From positions 4,449 to 25,022 of the forward strand of contig QIAK01000417.1 in NCBI GenBank assembly GCA_003225515.1: DNA of 20,574 nt. The letters run 5' to 3'. The position numbers were made by a program, and so were the translations under genes. Position 1 is the stretch's first letter; every line of letters begins with the position of its first letter. The stretch is from Acidobacteriota bacterium (GTDB lineage Bacteria > Acidobacteriota > Terriglobia > Terriglobales > Acidobacteriaceae). The notes beneath the pieces are model-generated. The model was not told the origin of the DNA and did not search any database. It saw only the letters and a program-made list of their open reading frames with translations. Shown one piece after another: positions 6,991-14,383 of the stretch.

Positions 6991-7791
6991 TCAGTATGAC
7001 TTCCAGAAGAAGTACGCGGTCATGCCTGCGCCCACCAGCACGACAAAAACGCGGATCCAGGCTGGCGGTAATTTTTGGGCGTAATGAGCGCCCAGATAGC
7101 CTCCCGCAATTCCTCCAACGATCATTGGGATGCCGTGCTTCCAATACACAGCGCGGGCCACGATGAAGGTTACGACCGCAACGCCGTTGATGACGAAGCC
7201 CATGACGCTTTTCAGCGCGTTCATGGCATGAATATCCGTCATGCCGAGCGCTACCAGCATGGCGAGCATCACAATTCCCATCCCACCACCGAAATAACCT
7301 CCATAGATGGCGACGGCCAACTGAAAGAAAGTCGCCGCGGCGAGCGCAGTGTCACTGGCCTCACGGTCGAGAATGGATTGCCGTCCCGCGGACAGTTTTT
7401 TTCCGAAGGCAAAGAGCAAAGTAGCGCCCAGGGTGAGCCACGGAAGCAAGCGCATGAAGGTATGCGCCGGAGTTTTCAACAACAGAAACGCACCCGCCAA
7501 TCCTCCTATGAAACTGGCGGCCAGGAACGGAACGAAAATGCGCCGCGGAACATCGAGATGCCTGCGATAAGCGCCTCCACTGGCTGCAGCGCCCGTCCAT
7601 AGGGCGATCGTGTTCGTAGCGTTGGCGGGAATGGGCGGTACGCCCGTGAACAATAGCGCGGGAAAAGCGATGAAGCTGCCGCCGCCCGCGACGGCATTCA
7701 GAGCACCGCCGAGCACGCCGGCGAAAAAAAGAAAGATTGCGAATTGGAGCGGCAAGAAGCTAGATGTATCAGAAACCGCGCGGCCCGCCAA
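6991..7791 (-). CDS. TSUP/TauE-SafE family membrane transporter
   Basis: This 266-residue protein is almost entirely hydrophobic helices. It carries the two family repeats: GVLGGALNAVAGGGSFIAFPALLFTGVPPIPANATNT near the N-terminus, and GGYFGGGMGIVMLAMLVALGMTDIHAMNALKSV in the second half. TSUP members carry sulfite, sulfonates, sulfoacetate or other organic anions across the inner membrane, and the substrate here is unknown. The frame has no ATG or GTG near the N-terminus. The only usual start is TTG at 7791, just after an in-frame stop at 7840-7842, with no clear Shine-Dalgarno; a second TTG lies at 7755. It is divergent from the next gene with a 50-bp spacer. Confidence 0.9.
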   Translation of the reverse strand: MAGRAVSDTSSFLPLQFAIFLFFAGVLGGALNAVAGGGSFIAFPALLFTGVPPIPANATNTIALWTGAAASGGAYRRHLDVPRRIFVPFLAASFIGGLAGAFLLLKTPAHTFMRLLPWLTLGATLLFAFGKKLSAGRQSILDREASDTALAAATFFQLAVAIYGGYFGGGMGIVMLAMLVALGMTDIHAMNALKSVMGFVINGVAVVTFIVARAVYWKHGIPMIVGGIAGGYLGAHYAQKLPPAWIRVFVVLVGAGMTAYFFWKSY

Positions 7792-7799
7792 GGCAGATG

Positions 7800-7828
7800 A
7801 CTTTTTGTGAGCTGCACCGTCAAAAAGT
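7800..7828. promoter_or_regulatory. Inverted repeat in the 50-bp divergent spacer
   Basis: ACTTTTTG (7800-7807) and CAAAAAGT (7821-7828) form an 8-nt inverted repeat with a 13-nt gap. It fills the spacer between the divergent TSUP gene and the secreted DUF1579-like gene. A shared operator is possible. No convincing -35/-10 pair fits here for either gene. Confidence 0.35.
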
Positions 7829-7841
7829 GTGAGGCAACATC

Positions 7842-8378
7842 ATGGCGAGATTCCCTGGCGTGTTTCTCCTGTCCTTTCTAGCGATTTCATCATTTTTCGC
7901 ACGGCATTCGAGTGCGCAGGCAGCGCCAAATCGCTGCGCAATGGCCCAGCAGAAACAACTCGACTTTTGGGTTGGCGAGTGGGATTTAACCTGGCCCGCA
8001 CAAAAGGCCGGTGAAGTTGGCCATGGAACAAACAGCGTTCGTCGAATCCTCGACGGCTGCGTGGTGCAGGAGAATTTCTCTGGAGGAGATTCAATGCCGC
8101 TGCGCGGAATCAGCTTCTCCACCTTCGACGTAACCGGCAAATGGAAGCAGACTTGGGTGGACAATGAGGGCAGCTATCTCGACTTCATTGGCGAATTCAA
8201 AGACGGCCAGATGATATTACGGCGCGAGGCGACGCAGCCCAACGGCATCAAATTGCTGCAGCGAATGGTGTGGAAGAATATCGCAGCCAACGAACTGGAC
8301 TGGAGCTGGGAAGCTTCACACGATGGTGGCAAGACCTGGCAAGTGCAGTGGCCGATCCATTACAAGCGCAAAAACTGA
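7842..8378 (+). CDS. Secreted DUF1579-like protein
   Basis: The ATG at 7842 follows GAGG at 7 nt and begins a signal peptide (MARFPGVFLLSFLAISSFFARHSSAQA). The mature domain starts with QKQLDFWVGEWDLTW, the LxFxxGxWxl signature of DUF1579-type proteins. It continues through strands ending in GGKTWQVQWPIHYKRK. These proteins have a lipocalin-like beta-barrel look and no established reaction. The product is 178 residues and presumably periplasmic, with two cysteines in the mature part (NRCAM and DGCVV). It is convergent with the GH31 gene, with 65 bp between stops and no clear terminator. Confidence 0.82.
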   Translation: MARFPGVFLLSFLAISSFFARHSSAQAAPNRCAMAQQKQLDFWVGEWDLTWPAQKAGEVGHGTNSVRRILDGCVVQENFSGGDSMPLRGISFSTFDVTGKWKQTWVDNEGSYLDFIGEFKDGQMILRREATQPNGIKLLQRMVWKNIAANELDWSWEASHDGGKTWQVQWPIHYKRKN

Positions 8379-8443
8379 ATCGCGCCTTATCGAATTACGT
8401 GTGTCACCTCGGTCAACAGCTTTTTCAATCCCAGCGTCCCACC

Positions 8444-10996
8444 TCAGTGTTGAACGGGAATGACGGTGAGAACGACGTCTTGATTCGCCTCTCCTGCAAC
8501 GTCCGGAAGCAAGAGATGGAGAGCGCGTTTCTTCGGGTCGTAGGAAGTCTTCATTGTGGACGCGCCGTTTGAAAGCTTCGCATCGGCATCCGCATTGGGC
8601 CAATCATAAATTACAACTTCAAGCGCCTTCCACCAGGGAGCATACGATCCCTCACGCTGGCTGAAATTTACGCGTATCGAGTTGGCGTCGCTTTGGCAGG
8701 TGAGCTTCTGTCGAAGATATTCGCCGCGCTGATAGCGGAAGGTGTGGCCGTCATCGAAATAAAGGGAGCCGCTGCATTGGGGTCCGGGATAGACGTGCAA
8801 TTCGAGGGGACCATCTGGAGTTTCGTCGGTGTTCTGAATCAAAGGTTGCATCGGCAAGATGCTGCCGCCGCGAACGTAAACCGGCATCGTTTCCAGTGGC
8901 GGATGGATATGGCTCGGCAGTTTGAGGGTACCTGCAGGAGCGGTGACGATCGTAGCGATCGAGGGTACGGGAGGTACAGAAGCCATTTTGGCTCCAGTCC
9001 AGAAGTCGTACCAGGAAGTGGTTCGCGGGAGGCCGACACTGTAGCCATCGAGCATCTCGGCGAACGGCGGAGGCGCGACCAGCAAACTCGGGCCCAACAG
9101 AAATTCGGTGTCGACATGTTCGATCCCACCAGAGCCCGGGGCGAAAATTTCAGGGAAGTCGAGGAATACAGGACGCATCAATGGTATTCCGGTGCGCGAC
9201 GCTTCGTCAGCGAGCGAGTAAATGTAGGGAAGCAGGCGGTAACGGGTTTCAATGTAGCGGCGGCGAATCGCTTCCTGCTGCGGGCCATTGACCCAAAGCT
9301 CGTGTGGCAACGAGCCTTTGGTGGCATGATCGCGACAGAGCGGCGAGAAGGCAGCCATCTCCACCCATCGCGTCAGAAGATCGGGTTGGGGTGAACCATT
9401 GAATCCGCCGACATCTGCGCCCACAAAGGAAATTCCGCTGACCCCAAGATTAAGTACCATCTGCGTGGCGAGACGGAGATGGTTCCAAGTCGCGGAATTA
9501 TCTCCGGTCCATGTGAACCCGTAACGCTGTCCTCCAGCGAAGGTGGCGCGGGTGAGGACAAATGGGCGATCGTCGGGGCGAAGCTTGAGCAGGCCCTCGT
9601 AAGTGGCGCGCGCGTTCTCCAGTCCAACGATGTTGTGGATTTCAGCGTGCGTGGCCGTGCGCGGAGCGAAGCCGGGTTCGTCGATGTGGTGAACGGCGTC
9701 CAGAGGCATGGTCATTCCCGGGCCGCTGAAGACCGATGGCTCACTCATGTCGTTCCAGAATCCAGCCACTCCGTCTTCGGCAAATTGATGGTAGAGGCCG
9801 CCCCACCATTCGCGAGTTTGAGCGCGGGTAAAATCGGGAAAAACTGCCGGGCCGGGCCAGACCACGCCGATGAAATCCGTCCCGTCGGGATTCTTGACGA
9901 AATGATTGCCTGCTTCGCCCGTATCGTAGGGAGAATATTTCTGGTTGGGGGCATGCGCGATGTGCATGTCGGTAATATTCACTAAACGGAAATGCTCTTT
10001 ACGCAAATCGGAGACCAGGCCCTTGAAGTTCGGAAATGTCTCGGGATTCACCGTGAAAGGGCGATTCCTGTCCTGGTAGTCGATATCGAGATAAAGGACG
10101 TCGGAGGGAATCTTGTCGGCACGGAGATGGCGCGCGATGCCGCGAAGTTGTGATTCCGGAGTGTAGCTGTAGCGCGACTGCTGGAATCCGAGAGCCCACA
10201 GCGGAGGGAGCGGCGGCGTTCCGGTCAGGTAAGCGTAGCCTTCTACGACCTGTTTCGGCGTAGGGCCGTAGAGGACGTAATACTCAAGCGGGCCACCTTC
10301 CGAGCCGAACGAGATCGCGTCCCGCGCCTGCTTGCCGAAGTCGAACCAGGTTCGCCAGGTATTGTCCAGGAAGAGGCCATAACTGCGCGCGCCGTTGATC
10401 GCGAGGAAAAATGGGATCGCCTTGTACAGCGGATCAACCGACTCCTGCGGTGCGACATCTGTGTTCCAGAGCGTGAAAGCCTGATTTCTGCGGTCGAATG
10501 ATCCTGTTTTGTCGCCGAGTCCGAAATAATGCTCGTCGCTTTGCTTGGAGATGGTGAAACCGCCCATTTGGAATCTTGTAGGACGGCCCACGGCGTCGGC
10601 CGAGATGATATTGCCGGCGAGATCACGAATCACGAGACGGAGCGGATTGCGCTCGACTCTTACGTCGAGTGACGCCGTATGGAATCCGACGGCGGAGTCG
10701 CTTTGAATCGGTTGGACGTCCACAGATTTACCGCGTGGACCTGGAAGCACGGCCCACGATTCATCCTCCGGAAGAGCGCCTGGGGAGATGCGAACTCGAA
10801 TTATGTCGTCCCGCAGCGCGGTGATGCGCAAGGTTGCCGAGGCGGCCTGAATCTCAATGCCGTTCGGCAAATTCTTCGCGCTGGTAACCATTTCGAGTGT
10901 GGTTGTGGGCTGGGGTGTTTGTGCGGAAACAAGAGCCGCAGCAAGAATTGCTAATGAAAGATACGCAACTGCCCATCGCTGGGAAGGAATGAACAT
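8444..10996 (-). CDS. Secreted glycoside hydrolase family 31 (alpha-glucosidase/alpha-xylosidase type)
   Basis: GH31 enzymes release alpha-linked glucose, xylose or related sugars from non-reducing ends with retention. The 850-residue protein starts with a signal peptide (about 1-25, ending VSAQ). A mutarotase-like beta domain follows (to about 240), then the barrel with LDIDYQ, nucleophile Asp416 in WNDMSEP and acid/base Asp499 in GDNSATW. The barrel closes with MRPVFLDFP and C-terminal beta domains (YVRGGSILPMQP, YFDDGHTFRY). The WNDMSEP and GDNSATW motifs favour a glucosidase, but substrate and linkage are not decidable. The ATG at 10996 has an AGAG-type ribosome site. It lies 39 bp downstream of the DDAH-like gene on the same strand and may be co-transcribed, with no evident metabolic link. 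Export suggests a role in polysaccharide use. Confidence 0.93.
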   Translation of the reverse strand: MFIPSQRWAVAYLSLAILAAALVSAQTPQPTTTLEMVTSAKNLPNGIEIQAASATLRITALRDDIIRVRISPGALPEDESWAVLPGPRGKSVDVQPIQSDSAVGFHTASLDVRVERNPLRLVIRDLAGNIISADAVGRPTRFQMGGFTISKQSDEHYFGLGDKTGSFDRRNQAFTLWNTDVAPQESVDPLYKAIPFFLAINGARSYGLFLDNTWRTWFDFGKQARDAISFGSEGGPLEYYVLYGPTPKQVVEGYAYLTGTPPLPPLWALGFQQSRYSYTPESQLRGIARHLRADKIPSDVLYLDIDYQDRNRPFTVNPETFPNFKGLVSDLRKEHFRLVNITDMHIAHAPNQKYSPYDTGEAGNHFVKNPDGTDFIGVVWPGPAVFPDFTRAQTREWWGGLYHQFAEDGVAGFWNDMSEPSVFSGPGMTMPLDAVHHIDEPGFAPRTATHAEIHNIVGLENARATYEGLLKLRPDDRPFVLTRATFAGGQRYGFTWTGDNSATWNHLRLATQMVLNLGVSGISFVGADVGGFNGSPQPDLLTRWVEMAAFSPLCRDHATKGSLPHELWVNGPQQEAIRRRYIETRYRLLPYIYSLADEASRTGIPLMRPVFLDFPEIFAPGSGGIEHVDTEFLLGPSLLVAPPPFAEMLDGYSVGLPRTTSWYDFWTGAKMASVPPVPSIATIVTAPAGTLKLPSHIHPPLETMPVYVRGGSILPMQPLIQNTDETPDGPLELHVYPGPQCSGSLYFDDGHTFRYQRGEYLRQKLTCQSDANSIRVNFSQREGSYAPWWKALEVVIYDWPNADADAKLSNGASTMKTSYDPKKRALHLLLPDVAGEANQDVVLTVIPVQH

Positions 10997-11035
10997 CGGG
11001 GAACTCTTTTCAAAAACGATATTCTGAGCAGCCCA

Positions 11036-11896
11036 TCATACCAATCCTCGCAATAGGGGGCGGGTCAAACAGGTGGGGCCGCCGCTGCCATTGATGCAGA
11101 TCTCGCTCCCGGGGAAGGTGCGGACATCGAATCCAGCGTGGCGCAGGCGAGCGTTCGTCTTTGAGTTCTCTTCGATGGCGAGAAGGCGCTTGGCGCCGAG
11201 AGCGAGCACATTGCACGCCAGTGTGTCGCGTTCGGAATCATCGATCGCAATAAACTGGAATCCGCGCGACTTGAGTAATTCCACCGTCTCAACGGCAAGC
11301 CACGGAAGGTCGACCAGAGCGGTCCGCTCATCGAGCAGGCTGATCAGCGACATCAAATGGAGACAGGCCTCCGGTCCAGGACCGTAGGGGAGCGGAGCCG
11401 AGAGAACCTCGATTCCCTTTGGCGCAAGTAAAGCGCGCATCTGCTCGATGCCAGCGGCATTGGTCCGGTACCCAGATCCAATCAGCAGTGTCTTGGAATC
11501 GAGCCAGACGATATCTCCGGCTTCCGTGGTACCCGGTGCCGTGATCGTGCCGAAGGTCGGAATACCCTGCGTCTCACACACAGAGCCGTGATGCCTGGCT
11601 TCAGCAACGCGATTCGCTTTTCCGGGATGCATGAGGATTAGCCCGAAGTCGGTGGCCAGCGATGCGTCGTGCGTGTATGCCGCATCCAGAGAGAGATGCT
11701 CACTGGCAGGCAGTTCGACAACTTCAGCGCCGGCGTTTTTTAATTCACTCACTAACGCGGAGTGCTGAGCCTGCGCTGCCTCGAATGCAGGAGCATGATG
11801 GAAGCCGAGTTCGCGCCACATGGAGACGCGCGGCGCCTGGTTCCATCCCGCGGTCCGTGGAGAGCACACCAGCACGCGCTGCAGGGTTCCGACCAT
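11036..11896 (-). CDS. DDAH/arginine-deiminase-like amidinohydrolase
   Basis: The family (PF02274-like) hydrolyses guanidino groups, for example dimethylarginine to citrulline, or transfers them. From the ATG at 11896 the product is 286 residues. It contains a plausible Glu-His-Cys triad: Glu125 (TTEAGD, with Asp128), His180 (EACLHLMSL) and nucleophile Cys276 (GSGGPTCLTRPL). The spacing is like that of Pseudomonas DDAH. N-terminal VLVCSPRTAGW supports the assignment. The start is uncertain: the frame is open upstream, and residues just before this Met (LAFNGHSMVG) resemble a conserved family opening. AGGAGG is followed 6 nt later by an in-frame CTG at 11941; TTG 11965 and ATG 12040 are further options, the last overlapping the receiver-PilZ gene. 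The substrate could be methylarginine or another guanidine. Confidence 0.85.
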   Translation of the reverse strand: MVGTLQRVLVCSPRTAGWNQAPRVSMWRELGFHHAPAFEAAQAQHSALVSELKNAGAEVVELPASEHLSLDAAYTHDASLATDFGLILMHPGKANRVAEARHHGSVCETQGIPTFGTITAPGTTEAGDIVWLDSKTLLIGSGYRTNAAGIEQMRALLAPKGIEVLSAPLPYGPGPEACLHLMSLISLLDERTALVDLPWLAVETVELLKSRGFQFIAIDDSERDTLACNVLALGAKRLLAIEENSKTNARLRHAGFDVRTFPGSEICINGSGGPTCLTRPLLRGLV

Positions 11897-11975
11897 AGAA
11901 TGGCCGTTAAAAGCGAGGCTCGTTTCGGACGGTGCGGGCAGCGTGCGCCTCCTGCTTGCAAGCAAGTCAGGATAA

Positions 11976-12767
11976 TTATAAAGCCTCGGCGGACTCGCTT
12001 TTTTCGGACAGTCCGGATGCGGAGTAGGATACCTCGGCATCTCGGGGCGGCATGAGGTTGCGTACCACATGCGGGTCTTTGCTTTTTCTCTTGCTCTGGG
12101 AACTGCGTTTACCAAGCCATTGTTTCAAGTGTTTGCGCGCGACAGGCGTGAGCTTCGAGAAGAAAAGTCCGGCGCGGCCCTGATCGCTGGCCCACATCAC
12201 ATCGGCGTAGCCCTGCAGGGTGATGTCCGTGCCGGGCAACACGCAGCGAAAAGCCAGATTGGAGCTCATGGGCACGGGATCAGTGGCCTGTATGGCCATA
12301 CCGTGCTCGCCGATATCGATACTCACGCCGGGAAGCGTTCCGGTCTCGATCTCGAGGTACACCAATGTTTTCACTTCGTAACGCTCGGACTTACGCCGAG
12401 TGGTCTTCTTAATTTTCTTCTCTGCTTTGAGAGCTTCCTTGATCTGTTCCGGTTCAACGGGACGGTACAAAATCCGGCTCGCGCCAGATTGAAAAGCCTG
12501 GCCCGTGCCCGGCCACGCCCGGCTGGCTACCGCAAGCAGAACCGGCTTCTGACTGGGCGGTAGAAGAGTTGCCATGCGGATAATCTCCTCCGCACCGGGC
12601 AAATCAAAATCGACGATGAGCGTAGCGCAGCGGCCGGTCATCACCATCTCCAGTGCCGCTTGCCCTGACGGGCAGTTCACCATCTCGATATCGAGCTCTC
12701 CGAGAGTGGTCTCCAAGGTTTTTAACGATCGATCGTCGCGAGAAATCACCGCAGCAGACTGGCGCAT
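11976..12767 (-). CDS. Receiver-PilZ signalling protein
   Basis: The protein has 263 residues. The N-terminal domain (about 1-115) has a receiver fold with the acidic pair Asp11/Asp12 and candidate phosphoacceptor Asp53 (VDFDLPG). The usual KP switch lysine is Arg102 (YRPV), so phosphorylation signalling may be altered. A basic linker (KAEKKIKKTTRRK) leads to PilZ (about 123-220) with RxxxR at Arg125-Arg129 and DIGEHG at 151-156, a variant of D/NxSxxG with Gly for Ser. The arginines suggest cyclic-di-GMP binding is possible. The C-terminal tail is basic, then Ser/Glu-rich. There is no output domain beyond PilZ, so it probably works by protein contact. It lies between the DUF4112 and DDAH-like genes on one strand; the function of the group is unknown. 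Confidence 0.87.
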   Translation of the reverse strand: MRQSAAVISRDDRSLKTLETTLGELDIEMVNCPSGQAALEMVMTGRCATLIVDFDLPGAEEIIRMATLLPPSQKPVLLAVASRAWPGTGQAFQSGASRILYRPVEPEQIKEALKAEKKIKKTTRRKSERYEVKTLVYLEIETGTLPGVSIDIGEHGMAIQATDPVPMSSNLAFRCVLPGTDITLQGYADVMWASDQGRAGLFFSKLTPVARKHLKQWLGKRSSQSKRKSKDPHVVRNLMPPRDAEVSYSASGLSEKSESAEAL

Positions 12768-12910
12768 GAGCTACAAAGTACGATCTCGGCTGGGCTTGGT
12801 AAATGTCACAGCGGTAATCGGGGGAGCGGTTACTGAAGAGCCCTGTAAATCACCAGGCGATTAGTGGTGAAGGCATGTCAGCTGAGCTAAATCCAGTCGA
12901 GGATCAAATC

Positions 12911-13429
12911 CTAATAAAGCGGACGGTGCAATCTGAGTAGATAAATCAGCAGAATGAATGGTGCCAGGAAAAGCAGAATTAACACTGAGCCCACGCCGAC
13001 CACAAACAGCCAATCCTGCCAGGTATGCCGTTGCACCGATTGCTGGTCTCGCATGAGCAGGTTGTAGTTGCGGCGATTCGCTTTCCAGGCTACGTGGGCG
13101 AGATCTCCAACCACGGGTATGGCGCCAAGGGTATCTTCGATCGCAAGGTTGAGCATCATGCGCAATACGGTAATGCGCGCAGCCCCCCGTTTCCATGCGG
13201 AAAAAACAATGAAAAGAGAGGCAATCGCCGCGAGTGCATCACCGATTCCGGGAATCCAGCCAATGAGAGCATCCAATCCGAATCGAATCCCGGTGCCTGG
13301 AATTTCAAAGCGATCATCAAGCCAAGTCGCGATGAAATTGAGCTGCTCATCGGAGGCCGTCTCACGGATGGCCGGACTTTCCGAGACGGGAGGAAGGATT
13401 TCGCCACGAATGTAGGTCGGCTTTGGCAT
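12911..13429 (-). CDS. DUF4112 membrane protein
   Basis: The protein has 172 residues and is recognisable as DUF4112: LDDRFEIPGTGIRFGLDALIGWIPGIGDALAAIASLFIVFSAW (residues about 37-79), then IPVVGDLAHVAWKANRRNYNLL. A strong C-terminal membrane helix follows (about 142-166, VVGVGSVLILLFLAPFILLIYLL). The family has no known biochemical role. The GWxPGxGD and IPxxGD repeats suggest re-entrant or amphipathic membrane contacts. The N-terminus (MPKPTYIRGEILPP...) is polar and probably cytoplasmic. It is divergent from hslV across a 338-bp spacer, and 143 bp upstream of the receiver-PilZ gene. Confidence 0.85.
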   Translation of the reverse strand: MPKPTYIRGEILPPVSESPAIRETASDEQLNFIATWLDDRFEIPGTGIRFGLDALIGWIPGIGDALAAIASLFIVFSAWKRGAARITVLRMMLNLAIEDTLGAIPVVGDLAHVAWKANRRNYNLLMRDQQSVQRHTWQDWLFVVGVGSVLILLFLAPFILLIYLLRLHRPLY

Positions 13430-13578
13430 GGCGAAACGATTAGACGACCGGGAACAGCCTCAGGTTGCTCGCCAACAGACCGGGCAAGTTGCAGATCGTA
13501 CCATTTTGAATTATGGCCGAAATTCCAATTTTTTCGTTGCGCCCATCTTTCTCAGGTTGCGCCATTCCGAGCGGAGCC

Positions 13579-13656
13579 GTTCTTCAGGCGAAGAGAGGAA
13601 TCTCGCGGGGAGCAATACGGGGGATGCGCGAGATCCCTCCGCCCGCTGAAGAAAAC
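13579..13656. repeat. Imperfect hairpin repeat (ATTCCGAGCGGAGC...GAGGAATCTCGCG type)
   Basis: The inner arms GAGGAATCTCGCG (13595-13607) and CGCGAGATCCCTC (13627-13639) pair with one mismatch. The outer arms GTTCTTCAG (13579-13587) and CTGAAGAAAAC (13646-13656) pair with two extra bases. The flank GCCATTCCGAGCGGAGC at 13561-13577 resembles the start of a common intergenic palindrome seen in many soil bacteria. It looks like an aged copy of a dispersed element. Confidence 0.55.
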
Positions 13657-13744
13657 GCGGGCGTTCGAGACGACTCATCCAAGAAAGAAATTTCAAACTG
13701 AGCCACTACCAAGTCTTTCCGCAGCGCGGGGACTGTTACGGCGC

Positions 13745-13753
13745 TGTTATAAT
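13745..13753 (+). promoter_or_regulatory. Extended -10 promoter of hslV
   Basis: TG-T-TATAAT is a consensus extended -10 element. No good -35 lies 16-18 bp upstream. It ends 14 nt before the hslV ATG, so the leader would be only about 7-8 nt and holds no Shine-Dalgarno sequence. Confidence 0.65.
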
Positions 13754-13767
13754 CAGAAATTGCGCTC

Positions 13768-14310
13768 ATGACTACGAAACGACTGATTCGGTCCACAACA
13801 GTTTTGTCGGTTCGCCGCGATGGCAAAGTCGTGCTCGCCGGCGACGGTCAGGTCACGTTGGGCGAGTCGGTGATCAAGCACACGGCCAAGAAGATTCGCC
13901 GGCTGTACAACGACAAGATCGTGGCTGGATTCGCCGGATCGACCGCGGACGCGTTTACGCTGTTCAGCCGGTTCGAGGCCAAACTGGAGCAATATCATGG
14001 CAATCTCGGCCGTGGCGCGGTGGAACTGGCTCGCGACTGGCGCACCGACAAGTTCCTGCGCCATCTGGAAGCGCTCCTGCTAGTGAGCGACAAGGAACAG
14101 ACATTTCTGCTGAGCGGTCAAGGCGACGTCATCGAGCCTGACGGAGCTGTGGCGGCAATCGGCAGCGGCGGGCCTTACGCGCAAGCCGCCGCCCAGGCCC
14201 TGGCGGAACACACCGAACTCTCCGCCCGCCAAATCGCCGAAGAAGCAATGAAGATTGCGGGCAAGATGTGCATCTATACCAATGACAAGGTAACGATTGA
14301 AGAATTGTAG
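13768..14310 (+). CDS. hslV: ATP-dependent protease subunit HslV
   Basis: HslV is the proteasome-like peptidase that forms a double hexamer capped by HslU in the cytoplasm. The 180-residue sequence aligns along its length with the family: TTVLSVRRDGKVVLAGDGQVT, KKIRRLYNDKIVAGFAGSTADAFTLF, RDWRTDKFLRHLEALL, AIGSGGPYAQAAAQAL and the C-terminus CIYTNDKVTIEEL. The catalytic N-terminal threonine is Thr10, so nine residues (MTTKRLIRS) must be removed, whereas the E. coli enzyme loses only Met. A later internal start is unlikely because no usual start lies just before Thr10. The hslU reading frame begins 73 bp downstream on the same strand, after an inverted-repeat spacer, but is broken, so the protease may lack its partner. 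Confidence 0.97.
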   Translation: MTTKRLIRSTTVLSVRRDGKVVLAGDGQVTLGESVIKHTAKKIRRLYNDKIVAGFAGSTADAFTLFSRFEAKLEQYHGNLGRGAVELARDWRTDKFLRHLEALLLVSDKEQTFLLSGQGDVIEPDGAVAAIGSGGPYAQAAAQALAEHTELSARQIAEEAMKIAGKMCIYTNDKVTIEEL

Positions 14311-14312
14311 CG

Positions 14313-14378
14313 AGTCGCTGGTCGTTAGTCGTTAGTCTAGCCTAACCGCCAACCACTAACGACCAACTACCAACGACT
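14313..14378. repeat. 24-nt-arm inverted repeat filling the hslV-hslU spacer
   Basis: Arms 14313-14336 (AGTCGCTGGTCGTTAGTCGT...) and 14355-14378 pair in register at 21 of 24 positions across an 18-nt loop. The arms are built of GTCGTTAGT-like units. The repeat occupies nearly the whole 73-bp spacer, ending 5 bp before the hslU ATG, and replaces any ribosome binding site. No T run follows, so it is not a typical terminator. A related repeat lies in the rpmA-obgE spacer. Confidence 0.75.
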
Positions 14379-14383
14379 GAATT

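Larger units (their letters stand above)
13430..13767. other. 338-bp intergenic region with degenerate repeat and hslV promoter
   Basis: I see no convincing gene here. Short open frames on both strands look random, and one translates the hairpin repeat. The region holds a long imperfect hairpin (13579-13656) and the extended -10 of hslV (13745-13753). No promoter for the divergent DUF4112 gene could be assigned. Confidence 0.6.

Noticed and set aside
8693..9394. Plus-strand 233-residue open frame inside the GH31 gene
   Set aside because: The opposite strand holds catalytic-domain GH31 sequence. This frame is a mirror of its codon bias.
13025..13771. Plus-strand 248-residue open frame across DUF4112 and the hslV promoter
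   Set aside because: It covers a recognisable DUF4112 gene on the other strand and a hairpin repeat. Its translation has low-complexity, repeat-derived sequence and it runs into the start of hslV.
14313..14378. Intrinsic terminator between hslV and hslU
   Set aside because: The arms are AC/GT-rich with an 18-nt loop, and no T tract follows on either strand.
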